From Sulfurimonas sp. CG01_land_8_20_14_3_00_36_23 (GTDB lineage: Bacteria; Campylobacterota; Campylobacteria; Campylobacterales; Sulfurimonadaceae), in NCBI GenBank assembly GCA_002781365.1, contig PETN01000013.1, forward strand, positions 1 to 38,187: DNA of 38,187 bases, given 5' to 3'. Shown piece after piece: positions 7,430 through 16,229 of the stretch. Both the position numbers and the translations under genes were made by a program. The notes under the pieces are model-generated. The model searched no databases. It saw only the letters and a list, made by a program, of their open reading frames with translations, and was not told where the DNA came from. Within the stretch, counting starts at the first letter, position 1; every line of letters starts with the position of its first letter.

Positions 7430-7725
7430 TTTTCCAGCCCGAAAGAGACGACTTTACCATCGACTAATTTCACTTCATAGTTATTCCAACGTAGGCATTT
7501 ATGATCTACTTTATAGTTACCGATTTCTTCGCATAAATGATATGTGAAAGTTTCAGTGTCGTGAAGTAAGCTGAAACTCTTTGGTTCGCCCATAGCTATT
7601 TTGAGTTCTAACTTTGTCATACCTATTTTTGCTTTTTTAATACTTTCAGCCATTTCATTAGGCTTTGGTTGTAAACATCCAGTGAGTAAAAATAGTAGAA
7701 TCGTTGTAAGTATTGCTTTGTACAT
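7426..7725 (-). CDS. BamE/SmpA-like small lipoprotein
   Basis: 99 residues with a lipoprotein signal peptide ending in the lipobox LLTGC (Cys near residue 17). The mature part, IKKAKIGMTKLELKIAMGEP followed by TFTYHL and a YEVKLVDGKVVSFG strand, matches the fold pattern of the SmpA/OmlA (BamE-like) domain: GMT/S, 'GEP', then a beta strand. True BamE belongs to the outer-membrane assembly machine. Many small lipoproteins share this domain, so BamE itself is not asserted. It has its own short leader and converges with the neighbouring gene. Confidence 0.65.
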   Translation of the reverse strand: MYKAILTTILLFLLTGCLQPKPNEMAESIKKAKIGMTKLELKIAMGEPKSFSLLHDTETFTYHLCEEIGNYKVDHKCLRWNNYEVKLVDGKVVSFGLEN

Positions 7726-7833
7726 GATTTTTTCTCTCTTTTTATAAATTTCTAAGATAAAGTTAGGGTACTGTGATAATAAAAAATGATTTTTTATTTT
7801 TGAAGTGTGAAGTACTTTTAAAACTTTAAATTG

Positions 7834-7917
7834 TGGTACCAGAGAGGGGATTTGAACCCCTAAGCCTTGCGGCGGCGGATTTTGAATCCGCTATGTATAC
7901 CATTCCATCACTCTGGC
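7834..7917 (-). tRNA. tRNA-Leu (anticodon CAA)
   Basis: 84 nt on the minus strand. It has a 7-bp acceptor stem GCCAGAG/CTCTGGT and anticodon stem GCGGA/TCCGC with loop TTCAAAA, giving anticodon CAA. A long type II variable arm, the T-loop GGTTCAAATCC, discriminator A and encoded CCA are present. It reads UUG leucine codons. Confidence 0.96.
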
Positions 7918-8013
7918 GTTTAATAAGAGCAGAATAATAGTAGCATGTTGCTTAAAGCTTTGTAAAATGAATTCTTTTTTAAGGATAACTCTATTTTAGC
8001 CGATATTAGAATG

Positions 8014-8029
8014 TGGAATCAATATTGCT
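8014..8029 (+). promoter_or_regulatory. sigma54 (RpoN) promoter of flgL
   Basis: TGGAATCAATATTGCT matches the -24/-12 consensus with invariant GG (8015-8016) and GC (8027-8028) at exactly the right spacing. It lies 44 bp before the flgL ATG. RpoN control of hook-filament-junction genes is established in Helicobacter and Campylobacter. Confidence 0.8.
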
Positions 8030-8073
8030 TTTTATAAAGCAACAAATTGTAGATTTTATAACGGAGAATGATT

Positions 8074-10113
8074 ATGAGAGTCACATCAAGCATGTATTAC
8101 AAAAGCATTAATGCTGAAAATTCTAAAGCTAACGAGAGGCTTTTTGATGTAAACAAACAAATTTCATCTGGTATAAAAATACAATATGCAAGTGATAATA
8201 TAAGTATATTTACTGAAACTATGAGGCTGGATAATGAATTAGTCTCTTTGGGACAGATCAAAAAAAGCACAGCAAACGGTTATAAAATGTCCAATCAATC
8301 CGATGTAACTATGAATGAGTTCTCAACAAGTATAAATCGAACAAGAACACTTCTTTTAAATGCTGCAAATGGAACGAATGATGCGACTTCTCTTAATTCC
8401 ATAGCTGCAGAGCTAAGAGGAATAGAGAGCAATTTGAAAAGTCTTGCAAATACATCTATAAATGGGCAATATATATTTTCAGGTTCAGCAGTCGATGTGA
8501 AACCTATCAATGCAGATGGAACCTATAATGGCAATGCACTCTCTATAAGTGCTTTTGTTGGTGCTGGCGTGCAACAAGCCTATAATTTAAGTGGTGCGAG
8601 TCTGTTTTTGGGTGAAGAATCACTTGTTAGACGAGAAATCACAACTAATGTTGTGCAGTTTCCGAATGTTAATACAACACTTAATGGAAATACTACTATG
8701 GGTGACTTTATGGGAGTTGTTCCTGCAGGAAATTTACATAATTTCTACATAAGAGGAGCACAAAGTGATGGCACAGCGATTAACAAGCAGATTCAACTAA
8801 CAAATGTTGATACTGTGGACTCACTACTTAATGCTATTGGACAAGCTTATGGTAATACAGGTACAACCCAAGTTGTAAATGTTTCAATGAATCAAAATGG
8901 TCAAATTGTTGTACAAGACAAATTGCAGGGTTCAAGTAAATTGGATTTTCATATGATTGGAGCATCTGATTTTGATGCTACAGATAATGCAGATATTTCA
9001 GCTGCTACAAATAATATATCCGATTTAGATATAGGAAGTACGGATTATGCTACGGCGCAAGCTGCTGTAAATAAACTCTACATAAGAGAATTTAATGTCT
9101 CATCCTACACAGCTGCAGCAGGTGCTCCAGTAATAGGTGGTTCTCTCTATGATATGACACAATTTTCTGTTTCAGGGAATAAACTTTCATCCAGTATACC
9201 TCAAATTGTTAAGGGCTCCAATGCTTTTGCAACTCCATCTACTAAACTTTCTGAAGTAGCGGATTTGTCTCAAGGAACAGCTGGAACTTTAGCTGGAACG
9301 CAGCTTACACTCTCTGGGACGGACATCAATGGAAATGCTTTTAATGCACAAATAGATTTTAATAGTAATGTTTTACCTGCTACAGGCTCCACTTTCACTG
9401 TAGGTGGAAATACCTATAATATTTTTGATATGGGAAATCCAAGAGCCGCAGTTAATGCCGATGATATGACCTATCAACAACTTATGGATGTTATGAATAT
9501 GGTTACAACGCTTAGCCTGCCACCAGTTGCTGCTACTGCTACGCAATATGACAATGCTATCCTCACTTCAAATGTAATGGGACAAACTTCATTGAGCTAT
9601 GATGGTAAACTTCAATTTAATGACTTACAAAATGCAACAACAAAAGCTACTATTGCTCTGCATGACTCAAACAGTGGGGATTTTACTGCAGGGAATGCTT
9701 CTGTTTTAACATTTAACAATAATAATGCCCTCACTGTTCGAGACCCAAAAACAGACTTTTTCAAAACTTTCAATGAGATGATAACAGCAGTTGAAGAGTA
9801 TAAAATATATCCTAACTCTGCAAATGGGAATGCAAGAACTGTAGGGATTGAAAATGCTATCGCTATGATGGATGATTTGCAAAACCATGTTTTAAAATCA
9901 CACTCTTTAGTAGGAGCACAATCTAACACCCTTGACACCTCTTTGCAAAGAACCACTCTTTTAGAAGTAAGTACAATGACTTTAAGATCTTCTGTAATAG
10001 ATACTGACATGGCCGAAGCATCTTTACAACTCTCTCAACTTACTCTTAATTTTCAAGCAATGTTATCAACGGTAGGCAAGATTTCTCAACTAAGTTTAGT
10101 CAATTACTTATAA
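8074..10113 (+). CDS. flgL: flagellar hook-associated protein 3 (hook-filament junction)
   Basis: Structural junction protein between hook and filament, exported by the flagellar secretion system. The N-terminal flagellin-like coiled-coil domain is at about 1-140 (VTSSMYYKSINAENSK through INGQYIFSGS). The C-terminal flagellin-like domain is the last ~90 residues (SLVGAQSNTLDTSLQR to QLSLVNYL). At about 679 aa it is longer than enteric FlgL (~320 aa); the difference is a large Thr/Ala/Asn/Gly-rich surface-exposed middle domain, as is usual in this phylum. GGAG at 8063-8066 is seven bases from the ATG at 8074, so the ATG at 8068 is not preferred. It is monocistronic behind a sigma54 promoter. 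Confidence 0.92.
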   Translation: MRVTSSMYYKSINAENSKANERLFDVNKQISSGIKIQYASDNISIFTETMRLDNELVSLGQIKKSTANGYKMSNQSDVTMNEFSTSINRTRTLLLNAANGTNDATSLNSIAAELRGIESNLKSLANTSINGQYIFSGSAVDVKPINADGTYNGNALSISAFVGAGVQQAYNLSGASLFLGEESLVRREITTNVVQFPNVNTTLNGNTTMGDFMGVVPAGNLHNFYIRGAQSDGTAINKQIQLTNVDTVDSLLNAIGQAYGNTGTTQVVNVSMNQNGQIVVQDKLQGSSKLDFHMIGASDFDATDNADISAATNNISDLDIGSTDYATAQAAVNKLYIREFNVSSYTAAAGAPVIGGSLYDMTQFSVSGNKLSSSIPQIVKGSNAFATPSTKLSEVADLSQGTAGTLAGTQLTLSGTDINGNAFNAQIDFNSNVLPATGSTFTVGGNTYNIFDMGNPRAAVNADDMTYQQLMDVMNMVTTLSLPPVAATATQYDNAILTSNVMGQTSLSYDGKLQFNDLQNATTKATIALHDSNSGDFTAGNASVLTFNNNNALTVRDPKTDFFKTFNEMITAVEEYKIYPNSANGNARTVGIENAIAMMDDLQNHVLKSHSLVGAQSNTLDTSLQRTTLLEVSTMTLRSSVIDTDMAEASLQLSQLTLNFQAMLSTVGKISQLSLVNYL

Positions 10114-10130
10114 TATTTTCATTTCAAAAT

Positions 10131-10162
10131 GCCAAAAAATTTCTTTATGGAACATTTTTGGC
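10131..10162 (+). terminator. inverted repeat between flgL and ftsK
   Basis: GCCAAAAA (10131-10138) and TTTTTGGC (10155-10162) could form an 8-bp stem with a 16-nt loop after flgL. The T-rich 3' arm is compatible with termination, but the loop is large and the arm touches the ftsK -10 box. Confidence 0.35.
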
Positions 10163-10168
10163 TATACT
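10163..10168 (+). promoter_or_regulatory. -10 box for ftsK
   Basis: TATACT, 40 bp before the TTG start, directly after the inverted repeat. No clear -35. Confidence 0.4.
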
Positions 10169-10208
10169 CCCTTTACAAAATACATCATCATATTCTTAAG
10201 GTCATAAT

Positions 10209-12500
10209 TTGAAAGACACGTTTTTTATCATAGTTTTTGGAGTACTTATTTATCTGGGCGTAGCAACTATTTTAGGGGATAACGGTCTGATTGGGAGCTA
10301 TGGAGCTATTTTTGCTTCTTATAATTATAAATTTTTTGGCTACATATCTTATGTTTATCTCTTCTTACTCATGGTGCCTATCTTTTATCTACATAAGCAT
10401 ACTGTTTTTAATTTTCGTAAGGCGGAAATCGCTCTTGCTTCTTCTTTACTACTTTTCTCATCTCTCCTTTTTCAAGCTCTGCTTGTTACAAATGCCTCAA
10501 GAGGTAAAATTGGTGGAGACTTTGTAGATTTCCTCTCTCCTTATATCGGGAGTTTTGGTCTCTGGATTTTTTTCCTGATTATAACCATGGTCTCTGTCAT
10601 TATTCTTTTAGACAAAACTGCACATGAAATACTCGACATCATCTCTAACTTTGTAAAAGATATTATTCCACATGCCAAAAAGATTGAGTTTGAAGAGACT
10701 CCACTTAGCAAATCTGCGCCTATAAAAACAAAAGAATCAGTAGCCAAAACTATAGTCGAGATAGAAGAAGATGAGTTTGATAAGCCAGCCTATTTAAGAA
10801 AAAAAGAGTTCAACTTAGAGATAGAAGAACCTTTTATAGAGAAGAGTGTAGAAACGCCTTTATCTTTTGAATTTCCTTCATTAGTAAAAGAGAAAGAGCC
10901 AGAGAAGATGGAGAGCATAGAGAAACCTTTAGAGTTTCCACATGCCAAAAAGAGGTTAGAAGAGATAGAAGATGAAAAGCCACATACGATAGTAGAGCTT
11001 GCCTCAAAAGTAAAAGAACAAAAAAATGCTTTGATTGTAGATGAACTCGAAGAGAATACAAAACTTTTAGAGAGCATAGAAAAAGGGGAAGTTGAGAAGC
11101 CTAAAAACTTTACACTTCCATCTGTCAATTTTCTACAAAAAGCGAATGTAACTTCACATAGCGTGGATGAGAGCGAAGTAGATGACAAGATACGCTATCT
11201 TATAGAGAAGCTTGCACACTTTAAAATAGAAGGGGATGTTGTACGAACATACGCTGGACCTGTGGTTTCAACCTTTGAGTTTAAACCAGCGGCAAATGTA
11301 AAAGTATCAAGAATCTTAAACCTTCAAGATGATTTAGCTATGGCACTCTCGGCTGAGAGCATACGTATTCAAGCGCCAATTCCTGGAAAGGATGTTGTAG
11401 GGATTGAGATTCCAAATGCAACTGTAGACACTATCTATCTTAGAGATTTACTCGATAGTAAACTTTTTAAAGAGTCCTCTTCTCCTTTGACGATTGTTCT
11501 TGGAAAGGATATTGTTGGAAAACCTTTTATTACAGACCTTAAAAAGCTTCCGCATCTCTTAATCGCAGGAACAACAGGAAGTGGAAAGAGTGTTGGTATC
11601 AATGCGATGATTTTGAGTCTCTTATACAAGAACTCTCCTGATCAGTTAAGACTTTTGATGATTGACCCAAAAATGTTGGAATTTTCTATCTATAATGATA
11701 TTCCACATCTCTTGACACCCGTCATCACTAAACCTAAACAGGCTATCGTCGCGTTAAATAACATGGTCTCTGAAATGGAACGTCGTTATGAACTTATGAG
11801 CGAAAATAGAACCAAAAACATAGAGAACTACAATGATAAAGTAAAAAAAGAGGGTGGAGAACACTTCCCTTATATCGTTGTCATTATAGATGAGTTGGCA
11901 GACTTGATGATGACAAGCGGAAAAGATGTGGAACACTCTATAGCTCGACTTGCACAGATGGCAAGAGCATCTGGAATCCATTTAGTTGTAGCAACACAAA
12001 GACCTTCTGTGGATGTTGTAACAGGACTTATTAAAGCCAATTTACCATCTCGTATCTCCTATAGAGTAGGGCAAAAAGTAGATAGTAAGATTATTTTAGA
12101 TCAGCAAGGGGCAGAGTCTCTTTTAGGTAAAGGAGATATGCTTTTCACACCTCCAGGTGCTACTGGTTTAGTACGTCTTCATGCACCTTGGAGTACAGAA
12201 GAGGAGATTGAAAATATTGTAAATTTCATCAAGTCTCAAAGAGAACCAAATTATGACAAAAGCTTTTTACTCGAAGAAAATGAGCTAAGTTCTTCCTCTT
12301 CAAAAGATACCTATGAAGAGTTAGACCCACTTTATGATGAAGCAAAAAGTGTAATTTTAACGGATAAAAAAACTTCTATCTCCTACCTTCAAAGAAAACT
12401 ACAAATAGGTTATAACCGCTCTGCACGAGTTATCGAGCAACTCGAAGGTGAGGGTATTTTATCTGCTCCAAATGCAAAAGGTATTCGTGAAATCCTCTGA
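10209..12500 (+). CDS. ftsK: DNA translocase FtsK
   Basis: Septal DNA pump that clears chromosome termini and drives dimer resolution at division; in this phylum the partner is usually XerH at a single-recombinase dif site. The N terminus has about four transmembrane helices (residues ~5-140). A Glu/Lys-rich linker (~150-320) follows. The motor domain has Walker A GTTGSGKS near 455-462 and Walker B IVVIIDELADLMM near 557-569. The last ~65 residues form the winged-helix gamma domain (SYLQRKLQIGYNRSARVIEQLE). The start is TTG, supported by AAGG at 10198-10201 seven bases upstream. The linker contains two copies of the iterated motif encoding I/F-P-H-A-K-K. The stop overlaps the next gene (TGATG). 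Confidence 0.94.
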   Translation: MKDTFFIIVFGVLIYLGVATILGDNGLIGSYGAIFASYNYKFFGYISYVYLFLLMVPIFYLHKHTVFNFRKAEIALASSLLLFSSLLFQALLVTNASRGKIGGDFVDFLSPYIGSFGLWIFFLIITMVSVIILLDKTAHEILDIISNFVKDIIPHAKKIEFEETPLSKSAPIKTKESVAKTIVEIEEDEFDKPAYLRKKEFNLEIEEPFIEKSVETPLSFEFPSLVKEKEPEKMESIEKPLEFPHAKKRLEEIEDEKPHTIVELASKVKEQKNALIVDELEENTKLLESIEKGEVEKPKNFTLPSVNFLQKANVTSHSVDESEVDDKIRYLIEKLAHFKIEGDVVRTYAGPVVSTFEFKPAANVKVSRILNLQDDLAMALSAESIRIQAPIPGKDVVGIEIPNATVDTIYLRDLLDSKLFKESSSPLTIVLGKDIVGKPFITDLKKLPHLLIAGTTGSGKSVGINAMILSLLYKNSPDQLRLLMIDPKMLEFSIYNDIPHLLTPVITKPKQAIVALNNMVSEMERRYELMSENRTKNIENYNDKVKKEGGEHFPYIVVIIDELADLMMTSGKDVEHSIARLAQMARASGIHLVVATQRPSVDVVTGLIKANLPSRISYRVGQKVDSKIILDQQGAESLLGKGDMLFTPPGATGLVRLHAPWSTEEEIENIVNFIKSQREPNYDKSFLLEENELSSSSSKDTYEELDPLYDEAKSVILTDKKTSISYLQRKLQIGYNRSARVIEQLEGEGILSAPNAKGIREIL
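10666..10676 (+). repeat. iterated motif TTCCACATGCC, copy 6
   Basis: Exact 11-mer plus AA in the ftsK linker, read as I153-P-H-A-K157. Confidence 0.85.
10936..10946 (+). repeat. iterated motif TTCCACATGCC, copy 7
   Basis: Exact 11-mer plus AA, 270 bp after copy 6, read as F243-P-H-A-K247. Both copies sit in the low-constraint linker rather than the motor. Confidence 0.85.
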
Positions 12501-12895
12501 TGAGTAAAGCAAAATTTCTCTTTAGCACCTCTCGTGAGCATTTTAGTGTTCAAGTTGAAAACCTAGAAGAGCTTTCCGTTGAAGAGATTCAGAAGATAGA
12601 GTCTTTTGTAAGTGCAAGAAACGGTATTTTTGATTTTAATACCTACTCCTTTATCATTAAAAAAAGAGTCACTTTTATTGAGTTTCTCACGCTGCTCAAA
12701 TATAGCGACATCGAACACATCAGTGAAGAGATAGCACGCAAAGCAACTACCACCCTAGCAAGAATAGAGTTTGGAAAATATAAAGGGATGTTTTATAGTG
12801 AAGCACCCGACTCCTATCTTCTATGGCTCAAAGGGAACTATAGAGGTAAAGATAGGGATATTATTGATGCAGAGTTGAAGAGTAGGGCTTTATAA
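12500..12895 (+). CDS. hypothetical protein with DUF3820-like C terminus
   Basis: 131 residues, soluble. The C-terminal ~45 residues (IEFGKYKGMFYSEAPDSYLLWLKGNY) match the pattern of DUF3820-type proteins: FGKYKG, then a (D/E)xPxSYLLWL element. The N-terminal half (KFLFSTSREHF...FIIKKRVTFIEFLTLL) is unfamiliar. The ATG overlaps the ftsK stop, so it is probably co-translated with ftsK. The DUF3820-like segment in other proteins accompanies nucleases, but no catalytic motif is visible and no function is claimed. Confidence 0.65.
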   Translation: MSKAKFLFSTSREHFSVQVENLEELSVEEIQKIESFVSARNGIFDFNTYSFIIKKRVTFIEFLTLLKYSDIEHISEEIARKATTTLARIEFGKYKGMFYSEAPDSYLLWLKGNYRGKDRDIIDAELKSRAL

Positions 12896-12899
12896 GAGA

Positions 12900-13433
12900 C
12901 TATTTTAGAGGTATATAGGTAAAGTTCTGAAAACCTGTTGTAAACTCTAGCATTAAACCAGCGGCACTCGAAGTAAAGACTTGAACATCCTCAGCAAAAT
13001 TTACATCACCTGAGAGTCCAGAGTAGAGTGGAACAACAGACATTTGAGTTGCGTACTGAAACCCATCTTTTTTAAACTTTTCAAAAGCATCTACTGTTTT
13101 AAAGAAAATAATCTCACTATACTGCTGCCCTCCCGCTTGAATCCCTACTGTGTATTGATTTAAAATCACATTTGCAACATATCTACCACCAATAAAAGCA
13201 CGACCTTCACCATAAGCACCGCCAATAAGAGCGCCACCTTTTCCTACCGTTGGAAAAACAACATAGGCATGTGACTTATAAACGAACTCTGTAACTGTTT
13301 TATCGTCTTTCATATAAGCTTTAATAGTTTCATTATAGACTCTGTCTAAATCGCTATTTGTTTGAAACTGTGCTTCGGATTGAGCAAAGAGAGAGAGCGT
13401 GATAAAAAGTAGCACTATAAATTGTTTAAGCAT
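12900..13433 (-). CDS. SYLF-domain (Ysc84-type) lipid-binding protein, secreted
   Basis: 177 residues beginning with a signal peptide (LKQFIVLLFITLSLFAQSEA). The mature protein shows the SYLF/DUF500 hallmarks: AYVVFPTVGKGGALIGGAYGEG, GRYVANVILNQYTVGIQAGGQQYSEIIFF, and the C-terminal SSAAGLMLEF segment. Eukaryotic members bind phosphoinositides; bacterial roles are poorly defined, so an envelope role is inferred from the signal peptide. GGAGT precedes the ATG. It converges on the previous gene with a 4-bp gap. Confidence 0.82.
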   Translation of the reverse strand: MLKQFIVLLFITLSLFAQSEAQFQTNSDLDRVYNETIKAYMKDDKTVTEFVYKSHAYVVFPTVGKGGALIGGAYGEGRAFIGGRYVANVILNQYTVGIQAGGQQYSEIIFFKTVDAFEKFKKDGFQYATQMSVVPLYSGLSGDVNFAEDVQVFTSSAAGLMLEFTTGFQNFTYIPLK

Positions 13434-13525
13434 GAAAATACTCCGATTTTTTTACCCATTATAACAGAGAATATGCGATTTTAAAAATGAAAAAAATAGC
13501 TTGTAAAAGAAGCACGAATAAAATA

Positions 13526-13542
13526 TGTTACAAATATTAACA
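13526..13542. promoter_or_regulatory. inverted repeat TGTTA-N7-TAACA upstream of acnB
   Basis: Half-sites at 13526-13530 and 13538-13542, about 50 bp upstream of the second palindrome. It could be an accessory binding site. It is equidistant from the SYLF gene start and acnB and could serve either. Confidence 0.35.
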
Positions 13543-13577
13543 TTTTATAAATATGCCTCCTCATTATGTTTACTTTT

Positions 13578-13617
13578 GTAACATGTGTTACTATGCGTGT
13601 TTATCTTTAGCTACAAT
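13578..13617 (+). promoter_or_regulatory. acnB promoter with Crp/Fnr-type palindrome
   Basis: GTAAC-N4-GTTAC (13578-13591) has the 5-4-5 geometry of Crp/Fnr-family sites. TACAAT at 13612-13617 is a good -10 with no -35. If transcription begins near 13624, the palindrome is centred near -40, the class II activator position. The regulator is not identified. Confidence 0.5.
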
Positions 13618-13645
13618 ACTCTGAAATTTAAAGACAGGAATAATT

Positions 13646-16186
13646 ATGGCATTTATTGAAGAATACAAAGCACATGTTATAGAAAGAGAAGCACTTGGTG
13701 TACCTCCGCTACCACTATCTGCACAACAAACTGCAGAGCTTATTGAGCTTATCAAAGTAGATTATACAGACGAATTATTAGACTTATTAACAAATCGCGT
13801 GTCCCCTGGTGTGGATGACGCTGCTTATGTAAAAGCCGCTTTTTTAAATGATGTTGCATCTCAAAAAGTAACTGTATCTGCTATATCTCCTGCTCATGCA
13901 GTGAAGATTATGGGAATGATGCTAGGTGGTTACAATGTGAAGCCTATTATTGATTGTTTAACTTCTGCAGATTCTGAAGTTATCGAAGCTGCAAAAGAGG
14001 CGCTTAAACACACTCTCCTTGTATATGATGCATTTAATGATGTTGAAGAGTTGCACAAAGCTGGAAATGCAGCGGCAACTGAAGTTATGACTTCATGGGC
14101 AAACGCTGAGTGGTTTACTTCTAAACCAGCACTTGCAGATGAAATCACTGTGACAGTTTACAAAGTTCCAGGTGAGACAAATACAGATGACCTCTCTCCA
14201 GCATCTGAAGCGTTTACTCGTTCTGATATTCCTCTTCATGCAAATTCTATGCTTGTGGCTAAAATGCAAGACCCAATCGCTACTATCGCCAAACTTAAAG
14301 AGATGGGAAATCCTATCGCTTATGTTGGTGATGTTGTTGGAACTGGTTCAAGTCGTAAGTCAGGTGTAAACTCTGTTCAATGGCACATGGGTGAAGATAT
14401 TCCAGGCGTACCAAACAAGCGTACTGGCGGTGTGGTTCTTGGTAGTATTATTGCTCCTATTTTCTTTGCTACTTGTGAAGATTCAGGTGCATTACCATTA
14501 GAGCTTGATGTTACACAAATGGAGAGTGGTGATGTTGTTACTATCTATCCATATAAAGGGGAAGCACATAAAGATGGTAAATGTATTGCTACTTTTAAAC
14601 TTAACCCGAACACTATAACTGACGAAGTTCGTGCAGGTGGTCGTATTCCACTTATTATTGGTCGTGGTTTAACTTCTAAAGCACGTGGCGTTCTTGGTCT
14701 TGGAACTTCGGATGTTTTCTTAACTGCTGAACAACCAGAAGACAATGGCAAAGGGTACACACTTGCACAAAAAATGGTTGGTAAGGCATGTGGAATCGCA
14801 GGCGTTAAGCCAGGTATGTATGTTGAACCTGTTACTTCAACTGTAGGAAGCCAAGATACAACTGGTCCTATGACACGTGATGAGATTAAAGAGCTTGCGG
14901 CACTTGGATTTAGTGCTGACTTGGTAATGCAATCCTTTTGTCACACAGCGGCATATCCAAAACCATCTGATGTTACTATGCACCACACGCTTCCAGATTT
15001 TATCTCAAACCGTTCTGGTGTTGCGCTTCGTCCAGGGGATGGAGTTATCCACTCATGGTTAAACAGAATGGTTCTTCCAGATACTGTTGGAACGGGTGCA
15101 GATAGTCATACACGTTTTCCTATCGGTATCTCTTTCCCTGGTGGATCAGGAATCGTAGCTTTTGCTGGTGTAACTGGTTCAATGCCTCTTACAATGCCAG
15201 AGTCAGTTCTTGTTCGTTTCTCAGGTGAGATGCAAGCAGGTATCACACTTCGTGACCTTGTAAATGCGATTCCTCATCAAGCAATCAAAGAGGGTCTTTT
15301 GACTGTTGAGAAAAAAGGGAAGAAAAACATCTTTGCTGGTCGTATTTTAGAGATAGAAGGCTTACCAAATCTTAAAGCTGAGCAAGCATTTGAACTTTCA
15401 GATGCATCTGCGGAGCGTTCTGCGGCGGCATGTACAGTACTTTTAAACAACGAACCTGTCATCGAATACCTAAAATCAAATGTAACTCTTTTAGAATCTA
15501 TGATTGAAGCTGGTTATTCAGATGCACGTACGCTTCAACGTCGTATTGACAAGATGAATGCTTGGTTAGCGAATCCTACTTTAATGAAACCAGATGCAGA
15601 TGCTGAGTATGCGGCTGTTATCGAGATTGATTTAAATAAAATCACTGAACCAATTGTTGCTTGTCCAAATGATCCAGATGATGTTGCAACATTGAGTGAA
15701 GTTTTAGCGTCAGATAGACCTACTAAAATTGATGAAGTATTTGTTGGTTCATGTATGACAAATATTGGTCACTACCGTGCACTTGGTGAAGTTTTACAAG
15801 GTGAGGGTACAGTGCCAACTACTTTATGGGTTTGCCCTCCAACAAAAATGGATCAAAAACAACTTACTGAAGATGGTTACTATACAATTTTCAATGCTGC
15901 TGGTGCACGTACAGAGATTCCTGGATGTTCTTTATGTATGGGAAATCAAGCACGTGTAAATGATGGCTCAACAGTATTTTCAACATCAACGCGTAACTTT
16001 GACAACCGTTTAGGTAAAGATACGAAAGTTTATCTAGGTTCTGCGGAACTTGCTGCTGTATGTTCTCTACTTGGTCGTATTCCAACTGCTGCAGAGTATT
16101 TAGAAAAAACGAAAAAGATAGTTGGTAAAGAGTCAGAGATTTATAAATATCTTAACTTCAACCTTATTAGAGATTACAAACTCTAA
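13646..16186 (+). CDS. acnB: bifunctional aconitate hydratase 2 / 2-methylisocitrate dehydratase
   Basis: TCA-cycle enzyme that interconverts citrate and isocitrate with a [4Fe-4S] cluster. This phylum commonly runs the cycle reductively for carbon fixation. 846 aa against 865 in E. coli. The N-terminal HEAT-like domain covers about 1-160 and the swivel domain about 165-380 ([24 protein letters not shown]). The catalytic domains hold the cluster ligands C703 (GSCMTNIGH) and C761/C764 (GCSLCMGNQ). AGGA upstream of the ATG supports the start. It is monocistronic between a palindromic promoter and a hairpin terminator. Residues A381-C-G-I are encoded across an antisense copy of the iterated motif. 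Confidence 0.96.
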   Translation: MAFIEEYKAHVIEREALGVPPLPLSAQQTAELIELIKVDYTDELLDLLTNRVSPGVDDAAYVKAAFLNDVASQKVTVSAISPAHAVKIMGMMLGGYNVKPIIDCLTSADSEVIEAAKEALKHTLLVYDAFNDVEELHKAGNAAATEVMTSWANAEWFTSKPALADEITVTVYKVPGETNTDDLSPASEAFTRSDIPLHANSMLVAKMQDPIATIAKLKEMGNPIAYVGDVVGTGSSRKSGVNSVQWHMGEDIPGVPNKRTGGVVLGSIIAPIFFATCEDSGALPLELDVTQMESGDVVTIYPYKGEAHKDGKCIATFKLNPNTITDEVRAGGRIPLIIGRGLTSKARGVLGLGTSDVFLTAEQPEDNGKGYTLAQKMVGKACGIAGVKPGMYVEPVTSTVGSQDTTGPMTRDEIKELAALGFSADLVMQSFCHTAAYPKPSDVTMHHTLPDFISNRSGVALRPGDGVIHSWLNRMVLPDTVGTGADSHTRFPIGISFPGGSGIVAFAGVTGSMPLTMPESVLVRFSGEMQAGITLRDLVNAIPHQAIKEGLLTVEKKGKKNIFAGRILEIEGLPNLKAEQAFELSDASAERSAAACTVLLNNEPVIEYLKSNVTLLESMIEAGYSDARTLQRRIDKMNAWLANPTLMKPDADAEYAAVIEIDLNKITEPIVACPNDPDDVATLSEVLASDRPTKIDEVFVGSCMTNIGHYRALGEVLQGEGTVPTTLWVCPPTKMDQKQLTEDGYYTIFNAAGARTEIPGCSLCMGNQARVNDGSTVFSTSTRNFDNRLGKDTKVYLGSAELAAVCSLLGRIPTAAEYLEKTKKIVGKESEIYKYLNFNLIRDYKL
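14785..14795 (-). repeat. iterated motif TTCCACATGCC, copy 8
   Basis: Exact 11-mer, antisense to acnB, which reads it as (K)A-C-G-I, the same frame as copy 2. Followed by TT. Confidence 0.85.
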
Positions 16187-16193
16187 ATCATTC

Positions 16194-16222
16194 TATCAGA
16201 AGTGAATCTCTCACTTCTGATA
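16194..16222. terminator. bidirectional hairpin between acnB and tetR
   Basis: A perfect 12-bp stem, TATCAGAAGTGA (16194-16205) with TCACTTCTGATA (16211-16222), and a 5-nt loop. It lies between convergent stop codons. T-tracts are weak on both sides, so it may slow or protect transcripts rather than act as a strong intrinsic terminator. Confidence 0.75.
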
Positions 16223-16229
16223 CCTCACT

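Noticed and set aside
9612-10010. 132-codon minus-strand frame and similar frames opposite ftsK and the MCP
   Set aside because: They are shadows of genes with strong domain evidence, with no ribosome sites and low-complexity translations.
13578-13591. acnB palindrome as a fifth operator of the TetR protein
   Set aside because: GTAAC-N4-GTTAC differs from GAAC-N4-GTTC in each half-site and is not in phase with the array.
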